This document shows, piece by piece, positions 32,909 to 41,263 of a stretch of 55,633 nt of DNA. A model generated the notes under the pieces. The model was not told the DNA's origin, made no database searches, and was given only the letters and a program-made list of their open reading frames with translations. The stretch lies in the NCBI GenBank assembly GCA_016787705.1, contig JAEUTP010000024.1, positions 1-55,633 on the forward strand. Reading direction: 5' to 3'. Numbering within the stretch: the first letter of the stretch is position 1; the number at the start of each line of letters is the position of its first letter. Made by a program: the position numbers and the translations under genes. The stretch is from Bacteroidia bacterium. Lineage in GTDB: Bacteria; Bacteroidota; Bacteroidia; B-17B0; Aurantibacillaceae.

Positions 32909-34048
32909 ATGAAACTTACTAAACTATTTACAGATTTTTTTGAAAGTGAAAAGGCAGGTGGCCTTATTCTTATTTTCTGTACCCTTATTTCATTGCTACT
33001 TGCAAATTCAACTTTTCAAAACAGTTACACACACTTTTGGCATTTTAATGTTGCCGGATTAAGTATTGAACATTGGATAAACGATGCATTAATGGCAATT
33101 TTCTTTTTGGTAATTGGTTTAGAGTTAGAACGAGAAATTTATCATGGTGAACTTTCGGATCTTAAATCCGCATCGTTACCGATATTATCTGCATTAGGTG
33201 GTATGCTTGTTCCGGCAGGTATATTTCTTTTATTTAACTTCGGTACAAACTCAAGCTCCGGAGCAGGCATTCCGATGGCAACCGACATCGCGTTTGCTGT
33301 TGGTGTAATATCTCTTTTAGGGAAAAGAATTCCGGCTGGATTAAAAGTATTTTTAATGGCGCTTGCGATTATTGATGATCTCGGTGCCATAATTGTAATT
33401 GCTGTTTTCTACACTTCCAGTATTTCTTTTTTTAACCTCATTATTGCACTAACAATTTTTGGAGCCTTGTTAATATTAAACCGTCTTAAAATTCATAATC
33501 TCATTCCTTATATAATTGGTGGTGTATTTATGTGGTACTTTATGCACCGTTCCGGCGTTCACGCTACCATCACCGGTGTTTTACTTGCCTTTGCCATTCC
33601 TTTTGGCAGCGGTGCAGAAACAACAACTTCTTATAGACTTCAACTTTTTCTTCACAAACCCGTTGCATTCTTTATACTTCCTGTTTTTGCTTTAGCAAAT
33701 ACGTGTATTGTAATTAACACTAATTGGCACAACGGCTTAACACAAACACACAGTATGGGAATAATTGCAGGCCTGTTGCTTGGCAAACCTTTAGGTATTT
33801 GTTTATTTGCCTTTGCTGCAATTCGCTTTAAACTATCAACCCTTGCTAGTGACATACATTGGAAGCATTTAATCGGAGCTGGACTTTTGGCCGGGATAGG
33901 ATTTACAATGTCGATTTTTATAACATTGCTTGCCTTTTACGATACGGAACGGATAACACAGTCGAAAATTGCTATTTTATTCGCTTCGCTTATTGCCGGA
34001 ATGCTAGGCTATACATGGCTCAAAATATTCCCCAAAAAAACGAATTAA
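32909..34048 (+). CDS. nhaA: Na+/H+ antiporter NhaA
   Basis: 379 residues, about 12 transmembrane helices. The family landmarks are present: NDALMAIFFLVIGLELEREI, PMATDIAFAVGVISLL with Asp126, and ALAIIDDLGA with Asp156 and Asp157, the pair that binds sodium and protons in E. coli NhaA. The length is close to the usual 385-390. It extrudes Na+ or Li+ in exchange for protons, important for pH and salt homeostasis. The gene converges with the output-less sensor gene (stops four bases apart). Confidence 0.95.
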   Translation: MKLTKLFTDFFESEKAGGLILIFCTLISLLLANSTFQNSYTHFWHFNVAGLSIEHWINDALMAIFFLVIGLELEREIYHGELSDLKSASLPILSALGGMLVPAGIFLLFNFGTNSSSGAGIPMATDIAFAVGVISLLGKRIPAGLKVFLMALAIIDDLGAIIVIAVFYTSSISFFNLIIALTIFGALLILNRLKIHNLIPYIIGGVFMWYFMHRSGVHATITGVLLAFAIPFGSGAETTTSYRLQLFLHKPVAFFILPVFALANTCIVINTNWHNGLTQTHSMGIIAGLLLGKPLGICLFAFAAIRFKLSTLASDIHWKHLIGAGLLAGIGFTMSIFITLLAFYDTERITQSKIAILFASLIAGMLGYTWLKIFPKKTN

Positions 34049-34052
34049 ATGA

Positions 34053-34736
34053 TTACACCAGCTTTTTTCTTTCGGAAAAAAGAATGTAAATAAGGAATAT
34101 AATAACGAGTACCAATATAAAATTACCTGTAATTAACAGCGTAATACCTGTATCACCGGCATTAATAGCAATTTCTTCAGTCAATATCTGTTGATCAGTA
34201 AATATCTTTATCATAAAAGCATGCTGGTCTCTTTGAAAACTTTCTAACAATGGCCTTATTTTATTTCTCCTATATTGTAAAGATTGTTCTTCGGTAAATG
34301 TTTTTAAAAGATCTAAATATTTTCTGTAACAGGTTTTATATTTTTGCTCTGCAAATTTAAGTTCTACAAATAATTTTGTCTTTTCGTACCTATAAATATC
34401 GTAAGAAGCTATTTTTTTTTCAATCAGGCCAAGGCTCTCCTCTGTTTTATCTTCTGCAACCTCAAGCATTTTTCTGAATCGCTGAACATCTAATTTATCG
34501 GAGGAGAAAGTAATATTAAGTAAGGACCTGTGTATATTTGAGTTTTCGTGCGCTACAGAATTGGTTAGGATAACTATTTCGGTAACTTTAGAAAAAAGAT
34601 CCTGGTATTTTCTTGTAGTGCGCTTAGTGGTGAGATATTGAAAGGTTTGAAATATAAGAATGAACAAAGCAAAATATATAAAGTACTTTAATTGACTAAA
34701 TTCTTTTTTAGTGAACTTTGGTGTTTCGTTTTCCAT
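34053..34736 (-). CDS. Two-helix membrane sensor-like protein without output domain
   Basis: 227 residues: an N-terminal cytoplasmic stub, a transmembrane segment (about 18-35), a ~155-residue extracytoplasmic helical domain with the look of a four-helix-bundle sensor (MCP- or CHASE3-type), a second transmembrane segment (about 200-217) and only eight residues after it. There is no HAMP, kinase, cyclase or methyl-accepting domain. It is transcribed away from the DtxR/MntR gene and converges with nhaA. It could be a truncated receptor or a stand-alone ligand-binding partner. Confidence 0.75.
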   Translation of the reverse strand: MENETPKFTKKEFSQLKYFIYFALFILIFQTFQYLTTKRTTRKYQDLFSKVTEIVILTNSVAHENSNIHRSLLNITFSSDKLDVQRFRKMLEVAEDKTEESLGLIEKKIASYDIYRYEKTKLFVELKFAEQKYKTCYRKYLDLLKTFTEEQSLQYRRNKIRPLLESFQRDQHAFMIKIFTDQQILTEEIAINAGDTGITLLITGNFILVLVIIFLIYILFSERKKLV

Positions 34737-34800
34737 TTGGAGCTAAAGTGCGGTAATTGCGTTTTAAATATAAAAAAATATTTTTAAATACAAGATTTAT

Positions 34801-35457
34801 TTATAAACCCTCAATAATTATGCAATCTGCTGCTTTGGGACTTATGTTAACTTCTTTTTTTTGACATACTAAAACAATAGAATTATCGAACTCTTCAATA
34901 GATTTAACGTTTACCGAAGCGCCGATTACTAAATGATGTTTATCCAGGTATTTTAAAAAAGCAGTAGAATGATCTGTTACTCCCATTATTTTATAGTTAT
35001 TTTTTATTCTGGCTTCTGAAAGTTTTATAAAATTACTTTTCTGAATCTTTCCTTTAGCATCAGGAATGGGATCGCCGTGAGGATCATAAACAGGATTGCC
35101 TAAAATTTCGGCCAGTTTATTTATTAGTTTATCGTTTTTAACATGCTCCAACTCTTCCGCAATCTCATGCACCTCATCCCATCCAAAACCAAGTTCTTTC
35201 ACAAGATATGTTTCCCAAATACGATGCCTTCTAACAATGCTAAGCGCCAATTTAGAGCCTGTAGTAGTTAAACGTGTACCATAAGACTTTTCGTAGATAA
35301 CATATTTTAATTCATGCAATTTACGAAGCGCTTCGGTAACAGATGCCGGATTTATACTGAGTTTATCTGCCAGCTTTTGGTTAGAAACCACCAGGGTATT
35401 ATCTGACGAAAGGTTGTAAATCGTTTTAAGGTAATTTTCTACTGTTTCTGTTCTCAT
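34801..35457 (-). CDS. DtxR/MntR-family metal-dependent regulator
   Basis: 218 residues: N-terminal winged helix (NQKLADKLSINPASVTEALR), a dimerisation and metal-binding domain (RRHRIWETYLVKELG with His78, and VHEIAEELEHV with His97, the Glu pair and His105), and a C-terminal FeoA/SH3-like domain. Iron(II) or manganese(II) is the expected co-repressor. It is divergent from a di-heme oxidoreductase-Rieske-porin operon separated by only 78 bases, so it is the obvious regulator of that operon. Confidence 0.92.
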   Translation of the reverse strand: MRTETVENYLKTIYNLSSDNTLVVSNQKLADKLSINPASVTEALRKLHELKYVIYEKSYGTRLTTTGSKLALSIVRRHRIWETYLVKELGFGWDEVHEIAEELEHVKNDKLINKLAEILGNPVYDPHGDPIPDAKGKIQKSNFIKLSEARIKNNYKIMGVTDHSTAFLKYLDKHHLVIGASVNVKSIEEFDNSIVLVCQKKEVNISPKAADCIIIEGL

Positions 35458-35464
35458 AAATTAA

Positions 35465-35482
35465 TTTTTAGGCATACCAAAA
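35465..35482. promoter_or_regulatory. Possible DtxR/MntR operator
   Basis: TTTTTAGGCATACCAAAA has GG and CC blocks flanked by T- and A-rich arms, a loose two-fold symmetry (with one base out of register) of the kind bound by DtxR-family repressors. It lies in the 78-base divergent promoter region. Symmetry is imperfect, so this is tentative. Confidence 0.3.
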
Positions 35483-35535
35483 TTAATAATTCTAAATCAT
35501 TAAAAGAAATTCAACTTTGTATCAAAATTAAATGC

Positions 35536-36759
35536 ATGCTACCAAAACGCCGTATTCTTTATTTTATATCTATTGTATTACTAAGCCTAGCGGCCTGTAA
35601 AAAATTATTGCCTAAAGCACCGCAAGAGGATGAACTTCTGGATGGGCCTATAGAAGGGCTAACGCCCGAACAAAAAATTCAATTTCTTGCGGGTGATGTA
35701 GCTTTTAACGAGGATATATTTACAGCACAAAACGGTTTAGGCCCTTACTTTGTTGCCAACTCCTGCGGCAGCTGTCATGCGGGCGATGGCAAAGGGCATC
35801 TGTTTACTACGCTTGTACGTTTTGGACAATCGGATACTAATGGCAACACCTATTTAACAAAAGGCGGACCACAATTGCAAAACAGAGCTATACCTGGATA
35901 TGCACCCGAACAAATTCCCGAAGGCGCAAGCTTTTCAAAATTTACGCCACCTGCAAATACGGGACTTGGTTTTTTAGAAGCGTTAACCGATGCGCAGATC
36001 TTAGCCAATGCCGACCCTTTAGATGCTAATGGCGATGGTATTTCAGGCGTACCTAATTATGTTCACCCTCCGAATTATTTTCAACCAAAGGCACATCATT
36101 TAATTTCTAACGGAAGATATGTTGGGCGTTTTGGAAAAAAAGCTGCGGCCATTGACCTTTGGCATCAAACAGTAAATGCCTATGTGCAGGATATGGGCGT
36201 TACTTCAGAGTACGCTTCATCAGAGCCTGCAATAAACGGCATTGTTGGGCCTTATGGCGATAACACACCTGATCCTGAAATTCCTTCTTCAACGGTACAA
36301 AATGTTATTTTTTATTTACGCACTTTAAAAACACCGGTACAACGCGATCAAAATAATTCAAACGTAATAGCAGGAAAAAACATCTTTAAAAATATTGGCT
36401 GTGAAAAATGTCATATTGCAGATTGGAAAACAAATAAGGCAGATATAGATGCTTTATCTTATAAAGAATTTCATCCATATACTGATCTTTTGTTGCATGA
36501 TATGGGCGCAGCATTAAACGACAATTATACCGAAGGCATTGCAAAAACAGCAGAATGGAAAACACCTGCTTTGTGGGGACTAGGCCTCTCAAAAAATTCG
36601 CAAGGTGGCAAATATTTTTTAATGCATGATGGCAGGGCAACTTCAATAAACGATGCTATTATGTTACATGGTGGCGAAGGAGAAAATAGTAAAAATAAGT
36701 ACCAGGATCTTTCGCAAAATGAAAAAGATGACCTTATTAAATTTTTAGAAAGCTTGTAA
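35536..36759 (+). CDS. Di-heme oxidoreductase-family lipoprotein (DUF1111 type)
   Basis: 407 residues: lipobox LAAC (Cys21) followed by KK, then two c-type heme motifs, CGSCH (77-81) and CEKCH (289-293), in the layout of the di-haem oxidoreductase family related to MauG and bacterial di-heme peroxidases. DANGDGISGVPNYV looks like a calcium-binding loop. It should sit in the periplasm or at the outer membrane and act as an electron-transfer or peroxidase-type enzyme. It overlaps the Rieske gene by one base (TAATG) and is divergent from a DtxR/MntR-type regulator. Confidence 0.9.
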   Translation: MLPKRRILYFISIVLLSLAACKKLLPKAPQEDELLDGPIEGLTPEQKIQFLAGDVAFNEDIFTAQNGLGPYFVANSCGSCHAGDGKGHLFTTLVRFGQSDTNGNTYLTKGGPQLQNRAIPGYAPEQIPEGASFSKFTPPANTGLGFLEALTDAQILANADPLDANGDGISGVPNYVHPPNYFQPKAHHLISNGRYVGRFGKKAAAIDLWHQTVNAYVQDMGVTSEYASSEPAINGIVGPYGDNTPDPEIPSSTVQNVIFYLRTLKTPVQRDQNNSNVIAGKNIFKNIGCEKCHIADWKTNKADIDALSYKEFHPYTDLLLHDMGAALNDNYTEGIAKTAEWKTPALWGLGLSKNSQGGKYFLMHDGRATSINDAIMLHGGEGENSKNKYQDLSQNEKDDLIKFLESL

Positions 36760-37199
36760 TGAACAGAAAGGAATTTTTAAAAGTTTGTGGCGGTAGTTGC
36801 CTGGGTTTAATTGGCATTTCGTTATTGAACCAATCATGCACCGGCACACATTATGTACAAAGTACAGTAATTAACGATCAATTACCGGTTTTGAAATCAG
36901 AATTCACCGAGATCAAAAAAAATAAAACGGAATTGAGAAAATATATCGTTGTAAAAAGTGATAAAATTGAACAACCGATTATTGTTTACCGTAAATCTGA
37001 GAACAGCTATGAAGCTTTTCTGTTAAGATGCACGCACCAAGGCATAGAATTAAATGTAAATGGTGATATTTTAACCTGCTCGGCTCATGGCAGTGAATTC
37101 AGCAATAAAGGCGAAGTGATACAAGGGCCGGCAGATCAAAAATTAAAAAGCTTTACGGTATCAAGCGATGAAAAAAATATTTATATCCAATTAATTTAA
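36759..37199 (+). CDS. Rieske [2Fe-2S] protein with membrane anchor
   Basis: 146 residues with an N-terminal twin-arginine-like start (MNRKEFLKVCGGSCLGLIGI), a hydrophobic segment, and the two Rieske boxes CTHQG (Cys91, His93) and CSAHG (Cys107, His110). The cluster has the spacing of a small stand-alone Rieske ferredoxin. Coupled translationally to the di-heme gene before it (TAATG) and one base ahead of the porin-like gene, so all three form one operon. A role passing electrons to or from the di-heme protein is the natural inference. Confidence 0.9.
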   Translation: MNRKEFLKVCGGSCLGLIGISLLNQSCTGTHYVQSTVINDQLPVLKSEFTEIKKNKTELRKYIVVKSDKIEQPIIVYRKSENSYEAFLLRCTHQGIELNVNGDILTCSAHGSEFSNKGEVIQGPADQKLKSFTVSSDEKNIYIQLI

Positions 37200-37200
37200 A

Positions 37201-38424
37201 ATGAAAAAAGTATTACTTCTTATTTTATTATTTATTAATCTGCTATTTTTTGCACAAACAGATTCATCTTTTGTAAAACGTACGCCGGCAGACACAAGCA
37301 AATTAAAAATGAATATGGATGCGGTATATAACCGCCCTTTTTTAACTATGGGTAAATTCCCTGTAGCCGTTGGTGGTTATGTGGAAGCAAACAGTTCTTA
37401 TTTTGGCACAGATGGCGTAACAGAAGGATTATCCTTTCAAATTCCGCGTTTAACTATTTTCTTATCTTCTACTATTAAAAAAAGAATTAAGTTTTTATCG
37501 GAAATAGAATTTGAAGAAGGCGGCAAAGAAATAAATATTGAATTCGCATCAATGGATATTGAATTACATCCCTTATTAAATTTAAGAGGCGGCGTAATCA
37601 TGAATCCTATTGGTGCCTTTAATCAAAATCATGATGGACCAAAATGGGAATTCATTAGCCGCCCGTTTTCTGCAACTACAATTATTCCAAGTACCTGGAG
37701 CAATGTAGGTTTTGGTTTATTTGGAAAATATGCGAAGAGTAATTTAATATGGGCTTATGAAGCATATTTAACCAATGGCTTCGACGATAAAATAATTTCG
37801 AATACGCAAGGACGCACCTGGTTGCCTGAAAGCAAAAAAAATCCGGAGCGCTTTGAAGAAAGTTTTAACGGCGTACCCTTGGTTACAACAAAAACAGCTA
37901 TTCGTCATCGCAAGGTTGGTGAAATTGGTGTATCGTGGATGGGCGGTGTATATAATAAATTTGAAGAAGACGGATTGGTATTAGATAAACAACGTAGAAT
38001 AGATCTTTATGCCATTGACCTCAACACCGCACTTCCAAAAATTAATACCTACATTAATGGCGAATGGGTTTGGGCTTTTGTAGATGTGCCCGGAACGTAC
38101 TCACAAGCATTTGGAAATAAATTACAGGGAGGATTTTTAGACATTGTACAACCTGTTTTAAAAAGAAAAATTTTAGGTTGGGAAAACAGTACATTAAATT
38201 TTGCATTCAGAACAGAATATGTAGATTATAATGTTGGCAGCTTTAACGAAACACAAACAAATATTGCCGATCATATTGTAACCATTGTTCCGGGTATTAG
38301 TTTCAGACCTTCGCAACAAACGGTGATACGCTTTAATTACCGCTACCATTGGCAAACCGATCTGTTGGGCAATCCCGCATCGAGAACGGCAGGATTTCAG
38401 TTTGGGTTTTCTACATACTTCTAA
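37201..38424 (+). CDS. Porin-like outer-membrane beta-barrel protein
   Basis: 407 residues: signal peptide (about 1-18, ending FFAQ), then long amphipathic beta strands throughout (IKFLSEIEFEEGGKEINIEF, LNLRGGVIMNPIGAFNQNHD, FRPSQQTVIRFNYRYHW) ending GFQFGFSTYF with a terminal phenylalanine. This is the profile of a 16-stranded-type porin of the kind seen beside metal-dependent redox proteins. It follows the Rieske gene by one base. Substrate unknown; iron, heme or manganese are suggested by the DtxR-type regulator next door. Confidence 0.75.
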   Translation: MKKVLLLILLFINLLFFAQTDSSFVKRTPADTSKLKMNMDAVYNRPFLTMGKFPVAVGGYVEANSSYFGTDGVTEGLSFQIPRLTIFLSSTIKKRIKFLSEIEFEEGGKEINIEFASMDIELHPLLNLRGGVIMNPIGAFNQNHDGPKWEFISRPFSATTIIPSTWSNVGFGLFGKYAKSNLIWAYEAYLTNGFDDKIISNTQGRTWLPESKKNPERFEESFNGVPLVTTKTAIRHRKVGEIGVSWMGGVYNKFEEDGLVLDKQRRIDLYAIDLNTALPKINTYINGEWVWAFVDVPGTYSQAFGNKLQGGFLDIVQPVLKRKILGWENSTLNFAFRTEYVDYNVGSFNETQTNIADHIVTIVPGISFRPSQQTVIRFNYRYHWQTDLLGNPASRTAGFQFGFSTYF

Positions 38425-38504
38425 CCACTAAGTTCACAAAGGTTCTTCACAAAGCTAACAAAGAACCTTAGCACTCTTTGTGCTTTCTTAGTGTTATTTG
38501 TGGT
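38424..38504. repeat. Long imperfect palindromic repeat
   Basis: Outer arms ACCACTAAG and CTTAGTG...TGGT, and inner perfect 9-bp arms AAGGTTCTT (38439-38447) and AAGAACCTT (38461-38469). The element starts on the last base of the porin gene's stop codon and fills nearly the whole gap to obg. Repeats of the CTTTGTG/CACAAAG type recur between genes in many Bacteroidota; here it can also act as a terminator for both converging genes. Confidence 0.65.
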
Positions 38505-38511
38505 AAAAAAA

Positions 38512-39525
38512 TTAATACGGAAAATTCATCTGTTGCCACACCAGATCTTTTAGCATAACAATATTTTTTTGAGTAGCAGATGAAAAGAAAATAAAAGGCA
38601 CTTTGTTTTTTCCTGTCAATCGTTTTTTGAGATCTGCTGTCATTTCTTTTTCCAATTCATCATCCAGCATATCTGCTTTACTGATAGCCAGAATTCTTTT
38701 TTTATCTAACAATTCAGGATTGTATTTTTTTAATTCGTTTAGTAATACTTTGTATTCCTTCACAATATCCGGACTATCGCAGCTCACTAAAAATAATAAT
38801 GAAGAGTTTCTTTCAATATGTCGTAAAAAACGCAAACCCAAACCTTTTCCTTCGCTTGCACCTTCTATAATACCGGGAATATCGGCCATTACAAAGCTTT
38901 TATCATCACGGTAACTTACTATACCCAAATTAGGAACCAGGGTTGTAAAAGGATAATTAGCAATCTGTGGCTTTGCAGCACTTACTACTGAAAGCAAAGT
39001 TGATTTACCTGCATTTGGAAATCCAACCAAACCCACATCGGCTAATACTTTTAATTCTAAAATTTTCCATTCCGATTTTCCTTCTTCACCCGGCTGTGCA
39101 AAACGTGGATTTTGTTGTACACTGTTTTTAAAGTTGGCATTGCCTAAACCTCCTCTTCCTCCTTTTACTAAAATTACTTCTTGCCCATCTTCTGTAATTT
39201 CACATTCTATCTCACCTGTTTCTTCATCGCGTGCAATGGTTCCCAAAGGCACTTCTAAATATTCATCTGCACCTTCTTTACCCGATTTATTGCTGCTTGA
39301 TCCGTTTGCGCCCGGTTCACAAACAATATGTTTACGGTATTTTAAATGTATGAGTGTCCACAATTGTTTATTTCCACGCAAAATCACATTGCCTCCACGG
39401 CCGCCATTACCACCATCAGGACCGCCAAAGGCCGTTAATTTATCGCGGTGAAAATGCACAGAGCCCGCACCGCCTTTACCGCTGCGGCAACAAATTTTAA
39501 CGTAATCAACAAAATTATTATCCAT
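38512..39525 (-). CDS. obgE: GTPase Obg (50S ribosome assembly factor)
   Basis: 337 residues: glycine-rich Obg fold first ([35 protein letters not shown]), then the G domain with [25 protein letters not shown] and SKAD. The C-terminal OCT extension seen in some bacteria is absent, as expected for this phylum. Obg couples ribosome maturation and growth control to GTP level. It is separated from adk by a terminator, so it is transcribed on its own. The start is the ATG at 39525. Confidence 0.96.
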   Translation of the reverse strand: MDNNFVDYVKICCRSGKGGAGSVHFHRDKLTAFGGPDGGNGGRGGNVILRGNKQLWTLIHLKYRKHIVCEPGANGSSSNKSGKEGADEYLEVPLGTIARDEETGEIECEITEDGQEVILVKGGRGGLGNANFKNSVQQNPRFAQPGEEGKSEWKILELKVLADVGLVGFPNAGKSTLLSVVSAAKPQIANYPFTTLVPNLGIVSYRDDKSFVMADIPGIIEGASEGKGLGLRFLRHIERNSSLLFLVSCDSPDIVKEYKVLLNELKKYNPELLDKKRILAISKADMLDDELEKEMTADLKKRLTGKNKVPFIFFSSATQKNIVMLKDLVWQQMNFPY

Positions 39526-39547
39526 CTTCTACTCTCTTTCAACAAAT

Positions 39548-39583
39548 AAAAAAGCCTAATGGTATAAGAACGCATCAGGCTTT
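39548..39583 (-). terminator. Terminator downstream of adk
   Basis: On the minus strand AAAGCCTGATG...CATTAGGCTTTTTT: a ~11-bp stem (one G-T pair or mismatch) with a ten-base loop and a run of T. It ends the hpt-adk transcript before obg. Confidence 0.8.
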
Positions 39584-39598
39584 AATATGTTCAAATTA

Positions 39599-40663
39599 TT
39601 ATTTTCTTTTTTTAGTTGTCTTTTTTGCCTTTGATTTAGCAACTGCTTTTTTAGATGTAGGCTTTTTAGCTACTACTTTTTTCTTAACAACTTTTTTTAC
39701 AATCTTCTTAACTACTTTTTTTGCTTTAGAAGCACTTTTTTTAACTGCCTTTTTTGGTGCTAATTTTTTCTTAGCCACGGGCTTTGTTTTTTTAGTAACT
39801 TTTTTTGCTGCCGGTTTTGATTTTTTTACCGGCTTAGCTGTTTTTTTTGTAACAGGTTTTTTAGCTGGTGCTTTTTTTGCCGGTACACTTTTTACTGTGT
39901 TGCTTTTTGCAGTACTCTTTTTGTTTTCTTTTTCTTCCTCAGCTTCTTCGGCTTCAATACGTTTAATAGCATCTATCTCTAACAACAATTCCGGTTCCAT
40001 TTCGCTTGCTACTTCAAAATCCTGTATAGTAAGGTCCAAATGTTCAAGATCACTTTCTAAAGCGGTAAGATCCATTTCCGCGTTTAAAAAAGTAATACGA
40101 TCAACTAACGATTTAAAAATTTCATCGATTGTACCTATACCTTTAATAGAATGAAATTTACCTTGCTCGTTATAAAAATTCTTTAATGGCAATGTTTTAT
40201 TATTGTACTCCTGTATACGGCGACGGATCACTTCCTCATTTCTGTCATCTGCACGTCCGCTTGATTCGCCGCGCTTTAATAAGCGTGTTGTTAATTCTTC
40301 ATCATCTACCTCCAAAGCCAACATACCGCTGATACCTGTACCTTTCTTTTGTAAAAGATCGTCTAACGCAACAGCTTGCGCAGCTGTTCTTGGAAAACCA
40401 TCAAAAATAAACCCTTTTGCATTAGTGTTATCATCCAGTTTTGATTCTATCATACCAATAACAATATCGTCACTTACCAGTTCACCTTTATCCATTATCT
40501 CTTTGGCTTTTTTTCCCAAAGCCGTTCCTCTTTCAATTTCGCTGCGCAAAATATCACCGGTACTTAAGTGCACTAAACCGTACTTACTAATTAAGTTTTC
40601 TGATTGTGTACCTTTGCCGGCTCCCGGAGGGCCAAATAAAACAATGTTTAGCATTTTTTTCAT
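39599..40663 (-). CDS. adk: Adenylate kinase with long lysine-rich C-terminal tail
   Basis: 354 residues. The first ~195 are a complete short-lid adenylate kinase: P-loop GPPGAGKGTQ (11-20), LSTGDILR, FIFDGFPRTAAQA, RADDRNEEVIRRRI; the lid has no zinc cysteines. Then an acidic linker (about 198-246, rich in Glu/Asp) and a ~105-residue tail made of repeated K-K-x-A-x-K-K and A-P-K-K units, reminiscent of histone H1 or of Lys/Ala-rich nucleoid proteins. The tail is not part of the enzyme. Start: M1 is used here, M4 (40654) is an equally good start. Cotranscribed with hpt (18-base gap). Confidence 0.95.
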   Translation of the reverse strand: MKKMLNIVLFGPPGAGKGTQSENLISKYGLVHLSTGDILRSEIERGTALGKKAKEIMDKGELVSDDIVIGMIESKLDDNTNAKGFIFDGFPRTAAQAVALDDLLQKKGTGISGMLALEVDDEELTTRLLKRGESSGRADDRNEEVIRRRIQEYNNKTLPLKNFYNEQGKFHSIKGIGTIDEIFKSLVDRITFLNAEMDLTALESDLEHLDLTIQDFEVASEMEPELLLEIDAIKRIEAEEAEEEKENKKSTAKSNTVKSVPAKKAPAKKPVTKKTAKPVKKSKPAAKKVTKKTKPVAKKKLAPKKAVKKSASKAKKVVKKIVKKVVKKKVVAKKPTSKKAVAKSKAKKTTKKRK

Positions 40664-40681
40664 GGTCTTTATTTTTAATTT

Positions 40682-41218
40682 TTATGCAAGAACGTATATC
40701 TCTTTTAAATTTCTTCCAAGTCCGTCATAGTCCAAACCGTAACCTATTACAAAATCGTTTGGAATTTTTATACCACAATAATCTACCTTAAATTCTTTTT
40801 TATAAGAATCGGGTTTCATAAGCGCGGTAGCTACTTTTATTTGCTTTACATTTTTTCTTTGTAAAACCGCAACCAGCTTTTCTAAAGTAACGCCAGTATC
40901 AACAATATCTTCAACTATCACAACACTTCTACCGCTAATATCTTCCGACAGGCCAATTAATTCGGTAACTGTACCACTGCTTTTTGTACCATGGTAACTT
41001 GCCACTTTAATAAAAGAAATTTTGCAGGGAATGGTAACTTCTTTTAAAAGATCGGCAGCAAACATAAAAGAACCATTTAAAACTACTAAAAAAACAGGCA
41101 ACTCTTTTTGCAGATCTTTATTTATTGCATCTGCCACTTTTTTAACAGCCTCTGAAAGCTGTTGCTGAGTGATATAGGGTTTAAATTGTTTATCTTTTAT
41201 GGTTACGAGTTCACTCAT
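40682..41218 (-). CDS. hpt: Hypoxanthine phosphoribosyltransferase
   Basis: 178 residues with the type I PRTase core: LNGSFMFAADLLKEV, SYHGTKSSG (flexible loop), VIVEDIVDTGVTLEKL containing the PRPP-binding motif, and FVIGYGLDYDG near the purine site. It salvages hypoxanthine (and usually guanine) with PRPP. It is cotranscribed with adk, another nucleotide enzyme, and divergent from sua5 with only 45 bases between the starts. Confidence 0.93.
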   Translation of the reverse strand: MSELVTIKDKQFKPYITQQQLSEAVKKVADAINKDLQKELPVFLVVLNGSFMFAADLLKEVTIPCKISFIKVASYHGTKSSGTVTELIGLSEDISGRSVVIVEDIVDTGVTLEKLVAVLQRKNVKQIKVATALMKPDSYKKEFKVDYCGIKIPNDFVIGYGLDYDGLGRNLKEIYVLA

Positions 41219-41251
41219 GGGGTAACAAATATAAGGTTTTTTGATATTCTG

Positions 41252-41259
41252 TATATTTG
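41252..41259 (+). promoter_or_regulatory. -7 box of sua5
   Basis: TATATTTG, a perfect TAnnTTTG, ends four bases before the ATG at 41264. It shows that the longer in-frame extension from 41162 is not coding and implies a leaderless or near-leaderless mRNA. Confidence 0.65.
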
Positions 41260-41263
41260 CACT

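Noticed and set aside
41162..41263. 34-codon N-terminal extension of Sua5
   Set aside because: It contains the -7 box and overlaps hpt; the YrdC domain starts with the ATG at 41264.
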